DNA of 64,000 nucleotides from Megalopta genalis (Eukaryota; Arthropoda; Insecta; Hymenoptera; Halictidae), in contig NW_027476330.1 in NCBI RefSeq assembly GCF_051020955.1, positions 186,001 to 250,000 on the forward strand, written 5' to 3'. Below the pieces are notes generated by a model. The model ran no database searches and had not been told where the DNA came from. It saw nothing but the letters and a program-made list of their open reading frames with translations. The translations under genes were made by a program, and so were the position numbers. This document shows, piece after piece, positions 41,000 to 53,930 of the stretch (positions are counted from its first letter, which is position 1; each line of letters starts with the position of its first letter).

Positions 41000-42690
41000 C
41001 TTGCGATATACATGATATTGCTTCAGCTGCATGCGAACAAACGATTTAGCTTCACAACCAAGCGAAACACATGATTTAGCTTCAAATCAATGCGAAATAG
41101 AAGGCTTAGCATCAAATCCATGCGACACAAATTATTTAGCTTCATATACTAGCGATATAAGTGATGTAGCTTCAAATGCAGGCGAAACCAACGAGTGATG
41201 TTCAAATCCAAGCGTAAAGCATGATTTAACTTCAAATCAATGCGAAGTAGAAGATTTAGGTTCAAATACATGCGAAACAAATGGTTTAGCTTCAAATACT
41301 TGTGATATACATGATTTTGCTTTAGCTGCATGCGAGACAAACGAGTTTGCTTCAAATGCAAGCGAAACACATGATTTAGCTTCAAATCAATGCGAAATAG
41401 AAGTCTTAGCATCAAATCATGCGACACAAATTATTTAGCTTCATATACTTGCGATCTAAGTGACATAGCTTCAATGCTGGCGAATCAAACACGTGAGCTT
41501 TAAATCCAAGTGTAACACATTATTTAGTTTCAAATCAATGGAAAGTAGAAGATTTAGGTTCAAAAACATGCGAAACAAATGGTTTTAGCTTAAAATACTT
41601 GTGATATACATGATTCAGCTTCAACTGCATGCGAGACAAACGAGTTAGCTTCAAATCCAAGCGAAACACATGACTTAGCTTCAAATCAATGCGAAATAGT
41701 ACGCTTCGCAATCGAATCCATGCGACACATATTATTAGGCTTCATACACTTGCGATATAAGTGATATTGCTTCAAATGCAGGCGAAACAAACGAGTGATC
41801 TTCAAATCCAAGCGTAACACATGATTTAACTTCAAATCAGTGCGAAGTAGAAGATTTAGGTTCAAATAGATGCGAAACAAATGGTTTAGCTTCAAATACT
41901 TGAGATATACATGATTTAGCTTCAACTGCATGCGAAACAAACGAGTGAGCTTTAAATCCAAGCGTAACTCATGATTTAACTTCAAATCAATGGGAAGTAG
42001 AAATTTAGGTTCAAATACATGCGAAACAAATGGTTTAGCTTCAAATACTTGTGATATACATGATTTTGCTTCAGCTGCATGCGAAACAAACTATTTAGCT
42101 TCACACCCAAGCGAAACACATGATTTAGCTTCAAATCAATGCGAAATAGAAGGCTTAGCATCAATTCCATGCGACAGCAAATTATTTAGCTTCATATACT
42201 TGCGATATAAGTGATATAGCTTCAAATGCAGGCGAAACAAACGAGTGAGCTTTAAATCCAAGTGTAACACATTATTTAGTTTCAAATCAGTGGGAAGTAG
42301 AAGATTTACCTTCAAATCCATGCGAAACAAATGGTTTAGCTTCAAATACTTGTGATATACATGATTTTGCTTTAGCTGCTTGGAGAAACAAACGATTTAG
42401 CTTCACACCCAAGGGAAACATATGATTTAACTTCAAATCATGCGAAGTAGAAGGCTTAGCATCAAATCCATGCGACACATATTATTTAGCTTCGTATAAT
42501 TGCAATATAAGTGATATTGCTTCAAATGCAGGCGAAACAAACGAGTGATCTTCAAATCCAAGCGTAACCACATGTTTTAAAGTCAAATCAATGGGAGTAG
42601 ATGATTTACCTTCAAATCCATGCGTAACAAATGGTTTAGCTTCAAATACTTGTGATATACATGATTTAGCTTCAACTGCATGCGGAAACA
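41000..42690. repeat. Irregular right edge of Array I
   Basis: Same Ib monomers, but the 30-bp register fails often through small indels: GCGAACAAACG near 41,034, TCAAATCATGCG near 41,413, TGGTTTTAGC near 41,579, CGCAATCGAATCC near 41,707 and GCTTGGAGAAAC near 42,378. No other sequence is inserted. This can be degeneration at an array edge or base-calling error. Confidence 0.8.
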
Positions 42691-42760
42691 CACGATTTCG
42701 TTTTAAATTCGAGCGAAATAGCGATTTTGAAACACACTGATTTGGCTTCAAATTCATGCG
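42676..42760. repeat. Array I / Array II junction
   Basis: The last Array I monomer (TTCAACTGCATGCGG) passes directly into Array II tail sequence (AAACACACGATTTCG). The switch falls inside the shared ATGCGAAAC block and keeps the monomer phase apart from one extra G. The first Array II unit is atypical (TTTTAAATTCGAGCG, then GCGATTTTGAAACACAC). This suggests homologous exchange between related arrays. Confidence 0.85.
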
Positions 42761-45700
42761 AAATGAACAATTAGCTTCAGATTCATGCGAAATACACGGA
42801 TTAGCTTTTAAATCAACGCGAAACATACGATTTATCGTCAATATCATGCGAAACACAACGATTCGCTTCAAATTCGAGCGAATAGTGATTTTAAACAACG
42901 ATTTGGCTTCAAATTCATGCGAAATGAACAATTTAGCTTCAGATTCATGCGAAATACACGGATTAGCTTTAAATCATCGCGAAACATACGATTTAGCTTC
43001 ATATCATGCGAAACACACGATTTCGATTTAAATTCGAGCGAAATAGCGATTTTAAACAAACGATTTGGCTTCAAATTCATGCGATATGAACAATTTAAAT
43101 TCACATTCATGCGAAATACACGAATTAGCTTTAAATCAACGCGAAACATACGATTTAGCTTCAATATCATGCGAAACACACGATTTCGCTTCAAATTCGT
43201 GCGAAATAGCGATTTTAACAAACGATTTAGCTTCAAATTCATGCGAAATGAACAATTTAAATTCACATTCATGCGAAATACACGAATTAGCTTTAAATCA
43301 ACGGAAGCATACGATTTAGCTTCAATATCATGCGAAACACACGATTTCGCTTCAAATTCGTGCGAAATAGCGATTTTAAACCAAACGATTATCTTCAAAT
43401 TCATGCGAAATGAACAATTTAGCTTCAGATTCATGCGAAATACACGGATTAGCTTTAAATCAACGCGAAACATACAATTTATCGTCAATATCATGCGAAA
43501 CACACGATTTTCGCTTCAAATTCGTGCGAAATAGCGATTTTAAACAAACGATTTAGCTTTAAATTCATGGGATATGAACCAATTTAAATTCACATTCATG
43601 CGAAATACACGAATTAGCTTTAAATCAACGCGAAACATACGATTAGCTTCAATATCATGCGAAACACACGATTTCGCTTCAAATTCGTGCGAAATAGCGA
43701 TTTTAAACAAACGATTTAGCTTCAAATTCATGCGATATGAACAATTTAAATTCACATTCATGCGAAATACACGAATTAGCTTTAAATCAACGGGAAGCAT
43801 ACGATTTAGCTTCAATATCATGCGAAACACACGATTTCGATTAAATTCGAGCGAAATAGCGATTTTAAACAAACGATTTGGCTTCAAATTCATGCGAAAT
43901 GAACAATTTAGCTTCAGATTCATGGGAAATACACGGATTAGCTTTAAATCAACGCGAAACATACGATTTATCGTCAATATCATGCGAAACACACGATTTC
44001 GATTGCAATTCGTGCGAAATAGCGACTTTAACCAAACGATTTAGCTTCAAATTCATGCGAAATGAACAATTTAGCTTCAGATTCATGCGAAATACACGGA
44101 TTAGCTTTAAATCAACGCGAAACGTACGATTTAGCTTCAATATCATGCGAAACACCACGATTTCGATTGAAATTCGTGCGAAATAACGATTTTAAACAAA
44201 CGATTTGCCTTCAAATTCATGCGAAATGAACATTTAGCTTCAGATTCATGCGAAATACACGGTTAGCTATAAATCAACGCGAAACGTACGATTTAGCTTC
44301 AATATCATGCGAAACACACGATTTCGCTTCAAATTCGTGCGAAATAGCGATTTAAACAAACGATTTATTCTTCAAATTCATGCGATATGAACCAATTTAA
44401 ATTCACATTCATGCGAAATACACGAATTAGCTTTAAATCAACGCGAAACATACGATTTAGCTTCAATATCATGCAAAACACACGATTTCGCTTCAAATTC
44501 GTGCGAAATAGCGATTTTAAACAAACGATTTAGCTTCAAATTCATGCGAAATGAACAATTTAGCTTCAGATTCATGCGAAATACACGGATTAGCTTTAAA
44601 TCAACGCGAAACATACGATTTATCGTCAATATCATGCGAAACACACGATTCGATTGCAATTCGTGCGAAATAGCGATTTTAAACAAACGATTTAGCTTCA
44701 AATTCATGCGATATGAACAATTTAAATTCACATTCATGCGAAATACACCGAATTAGCTTTAAATCAACGCGAAACGTACGATTTAGCTTCAATATCATGC
44801 GAAACACACGATTTCGATTTAAATTCGAGCGAAATAGCGATTTTAAACAAAAGATTTGGCTTCAAATACATGCGATATGAACAATATAAATTCACATTCA
44901 TGCGAAATACACGACTTAGCTTTAAATCAACGCGAACATACGATTTAGCTTCAATATCATGCGAAACACACGATTTCGCTTCAAATTCGTGCGAAATAGC
45001 GATTTTAAACAACGATTTAGCTTCAAATTCATGCGAAATGAACAATTTAGCTTCAGATTCATGCGAAATACACGGATTAGCTTTAAATCATCGCGAAACA
45101 TACGATTTAGCTTCAATATCATGCGAACACACGATTTCGCTTCAAATTCGTGCGAAATAGCGATTTTAAACAACGATTTAGCTTCAAATTTATGCGATAT
45201 GAACAATTTAAATTCACATTCATGCGAAATACACGAATTAGCTTTAAATCAACGGGAAGCATACGATTTAGCTTCAATATCATGCGAAACACACGAATTT
45301 CGCTTCAAATTCGTGCGAAATAGCGATTTTAAACAAACGATTTATCTTCAAATTCATGCGAAATGAACAATTTAGCTTCAGATTCATGCGAAATACACGG
45401 ATTTGCTTTAAATCAACGCGAAACATACGATTTATCGTCAATATCATGCGAAGCACACGATTTCGCTTCAAATTCGTGCGAACTAGCGATTTTAAACAAA
45501 CGAGTTAGCTTCAAATTCATGCGATATGAACAATTTAAATTCACATTCATGCGAATACACGAATTAGCTTTAAATCAACGCGAAACATACGATTTAGCTT
45601 CAATATCATGCGAAACACACGATTTCGATTAAATTCGAGCGAAATAGGGATTTTAAAACAAACGATTTGGCTTCAAATTCATGCGATATGAACAATTTAA

Positions 45701-47600
45701 ATTCACATTCATGCGAAATACACGAATTAGCTTAAAATCATCGCGAACATACGATTTAGCTTCAATATCATGCGAAACACACGATTTTCGCTTCAAATTC
45801 GTGCGAAATAGCGATTTTAAACAAACGATTTAGCTTCAAATTCATGCGATATGAACAATTTAAATTCACATTCATGCGAAATACACGAATTAGCTTTAAA
45901 TCAACCGCGAAACATACGATTTAGCTTCAATATCAGCGAAACACACGATTTCGCTTCAAATTCGTGCGAAATAGCGATTTTAAACAAACGATTTATAATT
46001 CAAATTCATGCGATATGAACAATTTAAATTCACATTCATGCGAAATACACGAATTAGCTTTAATCAACGCGAAACATACGATTTAGCTTCAATATCTGCG
46101 AAACATACGATTTCGATTTAAATTCGAGCGAAATAGCGATTTTAAACAACGATTTGGCTTCAAATTCATGCGAAATGAACAATTTAGCTTCAGATTCATT
46201 GCGAAATACACGGATTAGCTTTAAATCATCGCGAAACATACGATTTAGCTTCAATATCATGCGAAACACACGATTTCGATTTAAATTCGAGCGAAATAGC
46301 GATTTTAAACAAACGATTTGGCTTCAAATTCATGCGATATGAACAATTTAAATTCACATTCATGCGAAATACACGAATTAGCTTTAAATCAACGCGAAAC
46401 ATACGATTTAGCTACAATATCATGCGAAACACACGATTTCGCTTCAAATTCGTGCGAAATAGCGATTTTAAACAAACGATTTAGCTTCAAATTCATGCGA
46501 AATGAACAATTTAGCTTCAGATTCATGCGAAATACACGGATTAGCTTTAATCATCGCGAAACATACGATTTAGCTTCAATATCATGCGAAACACACGATT
46601 TCGCTTCAAATTCGTGCGAAATAGCGTTTTTAAACAAACGATTTGGCTTCGAATTCATGCGAAATGAACAATTTAGCTTCATATCATAAGAAATACACGG
46701 ATTAGATTCAAATTCACCGAAACATACGATTTAGCTTCAATATCATGCGAAACACACGATTTAAATTTAAATTCGTGCAAAATAGCGATTTTAAACAAAC
46801 GATTTCGATCCAAATTCATGCGAAATGAACAATTTAGCTTCAGATTCATGCGAAATACACGAATTAGCTTTAAATCAACGCGAAACATACGATTTAGCTT
46901 CAATATCATGCGATATACACGATTTCGCTTCAAATTCGTGCGAATAGCGTTTTTAAACAAACGATTTGGCTTCGAATTCATGCGAAATGAACAATTTAGC
47001 TTCAGATTCATGAGAAATACACGATTAGCATCAAATTCACCCGAAACATACGATTTAGTTTCAATATCATGCGAAACACACGATTTCGATTCAAATTCGT
47101 GCAAAATAACGATTTTAAAGAAACGATTTAATTTCAAATTCATGCGAAATGAAAAATTTAGCTCAGATTCATGCAAAATACACGGATTAGCTTCAAATTC
47201 ACCCGAAACATACGATTTAGCTTCAATATCATGCGATATACACGATTTCGCTGCAAATTCGTGCGAAATAGCCATTTTAAACAAACGATTTGGCTTCAAA
47301 TCCATGCGACATGAACAATTTTGCTTCAGATTCATGCGAAATACACTAATTAGCTTTAAATCATCGCGAACATACGATTTAGTTTCAATATCATGCGAAA
47401 ACGCACGATTTCGAGTCAAATTCGTGCGAAATAGCGATTTTAAACAAACGATTTAGCTTCAAATTCATGCGAAATGAACAATTTAACTTCAGATTCATGC
47501 GAAATACCCGAATCAGCTTCAAATTCACCCGAAACATACGATTTAGTTTCAATACATCCGAAACACACGATTTCGATTCAAATTCGTGCAAAATAGCGAT
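42691..47600. repeat. Array II left part, indel-rich
   Basis: 163-bp units with the local variants TTATCGTCAATATC and AAATTCGAGCGAAATAG, the latter seen only up to about 46.3 kb. Single-base length changes in short homopolymers are frequent: GATTTTAACAAACG at 43,211, AAACAACG at 42,894, CGATTTTCGC at 43,505, AGCTCAGATTC at 47,160. Downstream, long stretches have intact units. Confidence 0.85.
46673..47520. repeat. Array II block E, copy 1
   Basis: About five consecutive 163-bp units with the private series TTCATAT(T)CATAAGAAAT, ACGATTTAAATTTAAATTC, CGATTTCGATCC, TTTAAAGAAACG and AGCCATTTTAAAC. The same series recurs from 47,981 and from 49,977. Compared with copy 2, nearly all differences are one-base homopolymer length changes. 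Confidence 0.85.
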
Positions 47601-47980
47601 TTTAAAACAAACGATTTCGCTTCAAATTCATGCGAAATGAACAATTTAGCTTCAGATTCATGCGAAATAGAATGATTAGCTTTAAATCAACGAAATCAAC
47701 GCGAAACATACGATTTAGCTTCAATATCATGCGAAACACACGATTTCGCTTCAAATTCGTGCGAAATAGCGATTTTAAACAAACGATTTAGCTTCAAATT
47801 CATGCGAAATGAACAATTTAGCTTCAGATTCATAAGAAATACACGGATTAGCTTTAAATCATCGCGAAACATACGATTTAGCTTCAATATCATGCGAAAC
47901 ACACGATTTCGCTTCAAATTCGTGCGAAATAGCGTTTTTAAACAAACGATTTGGCTTCGAATTCATGCGAAATGAACAAT

Positions 47981-49075
47981 TTAGCTTCATATTCATAAGA
48001 AATACACGGATTAGATTCAAATTCACCCGAAACATACGATTTAGCTTCAATATCATGCGAAACACACGATTTAAATTTAAATTCGTGCAAAATAGCGATT
48101 TTAAACAAACGATTTCGATCCAAATTCATGCGAAATGAACAATTTAGCTTCAGATTCATGCGAAATACACGAATTAGCTTTAAATCAACGCGAAACATAC
48201 GATTTAGCTTCAATATCATGCGATATACACGATTTCGCTTCAAATTCGTGCGAAATAGCGTTTTTAAACAAACGATTTGGCTTCGAATTCATGCGAAATG
48301 AACAATTTAGCTTCAGATTCATGAGAAATACACGGATTAGCATCAAATTCACCCGAAACATACGATTTAGTTTCAATATCATGCGAAACACACGATTTCG
48401 ATTCAAATTCGTGCAAAATAACGATTTTAAAGAAACGATTTAATTTCAAATTCATGCGAAATGAAAAATTTAGCTTCAGATTCATGCAAAATACACGGAT
48501 TAGCTTCAAATTCACCCGAAACATACGATTTAGCTTCAATATCATGCGATATACACGATTTCGCTGCAAATTCGTGCGAAATAGCCATTTTAAACAAACG
48601 ATTTGGCTTCAAATCCATGCGACATGAACAATTTTGCTTCAGATTCATGCGAAATACACTAATTAGCTTTAAATCATCGCGAAACATACGATTTAGTTTC
48701 AATATCATGCGAAACGCACGATTTCGATTCAAATTCGTGCGAAATAGCGATTTTAAACAAACGATTTAGCTTCAAATTCATGCGAAATGAACAATTTAAC
48801 TTCAGATTCATGCGAAATACCCGAATCAGCTTCAAATTCACGCGAAACATTCGATTTAGCTTCAATATCATGCGAAACACACGATTTCGCTTCAAATTCG
48901 TGAGAAATAGCTATTTTAAACAAACGATTTGGCTTCAAATTCATGCGAAATGAACAATTTAGCTTCAGATTCATGCGAAATAGAATGATTAGCTTTAAAT
49001 CAACGCGAAACATACGATTTATCGTCAATATCATGAGAAACACACGATTTCGCTTCAAATTCGTGCGAAATAGCG
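47981..49075. repeat. Array II block E, copy 2
   Basis: Second copy of the series starting at 46,673. It extends further right, through TTCACGCGAAACATTCG and AGAAATAGCTATTTTAAAC, in common with copy 3 at offset about 1,996 bp. Confidence 0.85.
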
Positions 49076-49976
49076 TTTTTAAACAAACGATTTGCTTCGA
49101 ATTCATGCGAAATGAACAATTTAGCTTCAGATTCATGCGAAATACACGGATTAGCTTCAAATTCACCCGAAACATACGATTTAGTTTCAATACCATCCGA
49201 AACACACGATTTCGATTCAAATTCGTGCAAAATAGCGATTTTAAACAAACGATTTCGCTTCAAATTCATGCGAAATGAACAATTTAGCTTCAGATTAATG
49301 CGAAATACACGGATTAGATTCACATTCACCCGAAACATTGAATTTAGCTTCAATAACATGCGAAACACACGATTTCGCTTCAAATTCGTGCGAAATAGCG
49401 ATTTTAAACAAACGATTTCGCTTCAAATTCGTGCGAAATAGAGTTTTTAAACAAACGATTTGGCTTCGAATTCATGCGAAATGAACAATTTTGCTTCAGA
49501 TTCATGCGAAATACACGAATTAGCTTTAAATCAACGCGAAACATACGATTTAGCTTCAATATCATGCGATATACACGATTTCGCTTCAAATTCGTGCGAA
49601 TAGCGATTTTAAACAAACGATTAAGCTTCAAATTCAAGCGATATGAACAATTAACTTCAGATTCATGCGAAATACACGAATTAGCTTTAAATCAACGCGA
49701 AACATACGATTTAGCTTCAACATCATGCGAAACACACGATTTCGACTGAAATTCGCGCGAAATAGCCATTTTAAACAAACGATTTGGCTTCAAATCCATG
49801 CGAAATGAACAATTTTGCTTCAGATTCATGCGAAATACACGAATTAGCTTTAAATCAACGCGAAACATACGATTTAGCTTCAATATCATGCGATATACAC
49901 GATTTCGCTTCAAATTCGTGCGAAATAGCGTTTTTAAACAAACGATTTGGCTTCGAATTCATGCGAAATGAACAAT

Positions 49977-51070
49977 TTAGCTTCATATTCATAAGAAATA
50001 CACGGATTAGATTCAAATTCACCCGAAACATACGATTTAGCTTCAATATCATGCGAAACACACGATTTAAATTTAAATTCGTGCAAAATAGCGATTTTAA
50101 ACAAACGATTTCGTTTCAAATTCATGCGAAATGAACAATTTAGCTTCAGATTCATGCGAAATACACGAATTAGCTTTAAATCAACGCGAAACATACGATT
50201 TAGCTTCAATATCATGCGATATACACGATTTCGCTTCAAATTCGTGCGAAATAGCGTTTTTAAACAAACGATTTGGCTTCGAATTCATGCGAAATGAACA
50301 ATTAGCTTCAGATTCATGAGAAATACACGGATTAGCATCAAATTCACCCGAAACATACGATTTAGTTTCAATATCATGCGAAACACACGATTTCGATTCA
50401 AATTCGTGCAAATAACGATTTTAAAGAAACGATTTAATTTCAAATTCATGCGAAATGAAAAATTTAGCTTCAGATTCATGCAAAATACACGGATTATCTT
50501 CAAATTCACCCGAAACATACGATTTAGCTTCAATATCATGCGATATACACGATTTCGCTTCAAATTCGTGCGAAATAGCCATTTTAAACAAACGATTTGG
50601 CTTCAAATCCATGCGACATGAACAAGTTTGCTTCAGATTCATGCGAAATACACGAATTAGCTTTAAATCATCGCGAAACATACGATTTAGTTTCAATATC
50701 ATGCGAAACACACGATTTCGATTCAAATTCGTGCGAAATAGCGATTTTAAACAAACGATTTAGCTTCAAATTCATGCGAAATGAACAATTTAACTTCAGA
50801 TTCATGCGAAATACCCGAATCAGCTTCAAATTCACGCGAAACATTCGATTTAGCTTCAATATCATGCGAAACACACGATTTCGCTTCAAATTCGTGAGAA
50901 ATAGCTATTTTAAACAAACGATTTGGCTTCAAATTCATGCGAAATGAACAATTTAGCTTCAGATTCATGCGAAATACAATGATTAGCTTTAAATCAACGC
51001 GAAACATACGATTTATCGTCAATATCATGAGAAACACACGATTTCGCTTCAAATTCGTGCGAAATAGCGT
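49977..51070. repeat. Array II block E, copy 3
   Basis: Third copy, about 1,996 bp after copy 2, with a few substitutions (CGATTTCGTTTCAAATTC where copy 2 has CGATTTCGATCCAAATTC). It ends where a different unit order starts. Confidence 0.85.
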
Positions 51071-51389
51071 TTTTTAAACAAACGATTTGGCTTCAAATTC
51101 ATGCGAAATGAACAATTTAGCTTCAGATTTATGCGAAATACACGGATTAGCTTCACATTCACCCGAAACATTGAATTTAGCTTCAATAACATGAGAAACA
51201 CACGATTTCGCTTCAAATTCGTGCGAAATAGCGATTTTAAACAAACGATTAATCTTCAAATTCAAGCGATATGAACAATTTAACTTCAGATTCATGCGAA
51301 ATACACGAATTAGCTTTAAATCAACGCGAAACATACGATTTAGCTTCAATATCATGCGAAACAAACGACTTCGATTGAAATTCGTGCGA

Positions 51390-52300
51390 AATAGCGATTT
51401 TAAAACAAACGATTTCGCTTCAAATTCATGCGAAATGAACAATTTAGATTCAGATTTATGCGAAATACACGGATTAGATTCACATTCACCCGAAACATTG
51501 AATTTAGCTTCAATAACATGCGAAACACACGATTTCGCTTCAAATTCGTGCGAAATAGCGTTTTTAAACAAACGATTTGGCTTCGAATTCATGCGAAATG
51601 AACAATTTAGCTTCATATTCATGCGAAATACACGGATTAGATTCAAATTCACCCGAAACATACGATTTAGCTTCAATATCATGCGAAACACACGATTTAA
51701 ATTCAAATTCGTGCGAAATAGCGATTTTAAATAAACGATTAAGCTTCAAATTCATGCGATATGAACAATTTAACTTCAGATTCATGCGAAATACACGAAT
51801 TAGCTTTAAATCAACGCGAAACATACGATTTAACTTCAGATTCATGCGAAATACACGAATTAGCTTTAAATCAACGCGAAACATACGATTTAGCTTCAAT
51901 ATCATGCGAAACAAACGACTTCGATTGAAATTCGTGCGAAATAGCGATTTGAAACAAACGATTTCGCTTCAAATTCATGCGAAATGAACAATTTGGCTTC
52001 AGATTTATGCGAAATACACGGATTAGCTTTAAATCAACGCGAAACATACGATTTATCGTCAATATCATGAGAAACACACGATTTCGATTGAAATTCGTGC
52101 GAAATAGCGATTTTAAACAAACGATTTAGCTTCGAATTTATGCGAAATGAACAATTTAGCTTCAGTTTCATGTGAAATACACGAATCAGTTTCAAATTCC
52201 CGCGAAACATACGATTTAGCTTCAATATCATGGGAAACACACGATTTCGATACAAATTCGTGCGAAATAGCGATTTTAAGCAAAGGATTTGCCTTCAAAT
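51390..52300. repeat. Array II block F, left copy
   Basis: Shares an ordered set of variants with 59,770-60,620: offset 8,378 bp before the 60-bp duplication and about 8,315 bp after it. The rare variants AGTTTCATGTGAAATACACG, TCATGGGAAACACACG and TTTTAAGCAAAG are included. Confidence 0.78.
51771..51890. repeat. 60-bp two-monomer duplication within an Array II unit
   Basis: Positions 51,771-51,830 and 51,831-51,890 are identical. The enclosing unit is therefore 223 bp instead of 163. The related block near 59.8-60.3 kb has only one copy of the pair. Confidence 0.92.
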
Positions 52301-53500
52301 TCATGCGAAAATGAACAATTTAGCTTCAGATTCATGCGAAATACACGAATTGGCTTTAAATCATCGCGAAACATACGATTTAGCTTCAATATCATGCGAA
52401 ACACACGATTTCGCTTCAAATTCGTGCGAAATAGCGATTTTAAACAAACGATTAAGCTTCAAATTCAAGCGATATGAACAATTTAACTTCAGATTCATGC
52501 GAAATACACGAATTAGCTTTAAATCAACGCGAAACATACGATTTAGCTTCAATATCATGCGAAACAAACGACTTCGATTGAAATTCGTGCGAAATAGCGA
52601 TTTTAAACAAACGATTTCGCTTCAAATTCATGCGAAATGAACAATTTAGATTCAGATTTATGCGAAATACACGGATTAGATTCACATTCACCCGAAACAT
52701 ACGATTTAGTTTCAATACCATCCGAAACACACGATTTCGATTCAAATTCGTGCAAAATAGCGAATTTAAACAAACGATTTCGCTTCAAATTCATGCGAAA
52801 TGAACAATTTAGCATCAGATTTATGCGAAATACACGGATTAGCTTCACATTCACCCGAAATATTGAATTTAGCTTCAATAACATGCGACACACACGATTT
52901 CGCTTCAAATTCGTGCGAAATAGCGATTTTAAACAAACGATTAAGCTTCAAATTCAAGCGATATGAACAATTTAACTTCAGATTCATGCGAAATACACGA
53001 ATTAGCTTTAAATCAACGCGAAACATACGATTTAGCTTCAATATCATGCGAAACAAACGACTTCGATTGAAATTCGTGCGAAATAACGATTTTTAAACAA
53101 ACGATTTCGCTTCAAATTCATGCGAAATGAACAATTTGGCTTCAGATTTATGCGAAATACACGGATTAGCTTCACATTCACCCGAAACATTGAATATAGC
53201 TTCAATAACATGCGAAACACACGATTTCGCTTCAAATTCGTGCGAAATAGCGTTTTTAACAAACGATTTGGCTTCGAATTCATGCGAAATGAACAATTTA
53301 GCTTCATATTCATGCGAAATACACGGATTAGATTCAAATTCACCCGAAACATACGATTTAGCTTCAATATCATGCGAAACACACGATTTAAATTCAAATT
53401 CGTGCGAAATAGCGATTTTAAATAAACGATTAAGCTTCAAATTCATGCGATATGAACAATTTAACTTCAGATTCATGCGAAATACACGAATTAGCTTTAA
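52300..53500. repeat. Array II block G, left copy
   Basis: Near-identical to 53,931-55,131 at offset 1,631 bp, ten 163-bp units plus one base. Differences include GAATTGGCTTTAAATC at 52,347 against GAATTGCTTATAAATC, and GAAATAACGATTTTTAAAC at 53,082 against GAAATAGCGATTTTAAAC. Confidence 0.85.
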
Positions 53501-53930
53501 ATCAATGCGAAACATACGATTTAGCATCAATATCATGCGAAACAAACGACTTCGATTGAAATTCGTGCGAAATAGCGATTTTAAACAAAACGATTTCGCT
53601 TCAAATTCATGCGAAATGAACAATTTGGCATCAGATTTATGCGAAATACACGGATTAGCTTCACATTCACCCGAAACATTGAATTTAGCTTCAATAACAT
53701 GCGAAACACACGATTTCGCTTCAAATTCGTGCGAAATAGCCATTTTAAACAAACGATTTGGCTTCAAATTCATGCGAAATGAACTATTTAGCTTCAGATT
53801 CATGCGAAATACAATGATTAGCTTTAAATCAACGCGAAACATACGATTTATCGTCAATATCATGAGAAACACACGATTTCGATTGGAATTCGTGCGAAAT
53901 AGCGATTTTAAACAAACGATTTAGCTTGAA

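Larger units (their letters stand above)
1..42690. repeat. Array I: 30-bp monomer satellite
   Basis: Continuous head-to-tail tandem array of 30-bp monomers with no interruption by other sequence. Each monomer has the block TTAGCTTCAAAT followed by ATGCGA (or TGTGAT), then about 10 variable bases ending just before the next TTAG. Four types recur in the left part. They can be recognised by the bases after TTCA: ACTGCATGCGAAACAAAC, AATCAATGCGAAGTAGAA, AATCCATGCGAATCAAAT and AATACTTGTGATATACAT. They often appear in that cyclic order, giving a 120-bp tetramer, sometimes with a fifth monomer. Distances between duplicated landmarks in the first 30 kb equal a multiple of 30 plus defined slips at junction units. 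All monomers have the same orientation. Satellite DNA is the firm reading; chromosomal location and organism cannot be read from it. Confidence 0.97.
29881..42690. repeat. Array I subdomain Ib
   Basis: Right part of Array I. Monomer types differ from Ia: ACTTGCGATATAAGTGAT, GCAGGCGAAACAAACGAG, GCAGAAGGAACAAACGAGG, ATGCGATGTAGAAGG and others. Higher-order repeats of 960, 1,170 and 1,320 bp occupy 29,881-34,510. A mosaic with a near-1,318-bp spacing follows to about 37,980, then a 1,257-bp tandem duplication, then a degrading stretch to 42,690. Junction units A and B are absent. A recurrent 2-bp loss (GCGACATATGATT instead of GCGACACATATGATT) near 34,690, 35,259, 36,579, 36,935, 37,595, 38,010 and 39,268 breaks the 30-bp register at each site. 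Confidence 0.9.

Noticed and set aside
1500..42000. Bacterial-type promoters, ribosome binding sites or terminators in AT-rich monomers
   Set aside because: AT-rich hexamers recur in every monomer and have no associated gene. No hairpin followed by a T run stands out from the repeat background.
43000..47600. Real rapid divergence of the left part of Array II
   Set aside because: Compared with block E copy 2, the differences are nearly all one-base homopolymer length changes rather than substitutions, so sequence error is the simpler reading until better reads are available.
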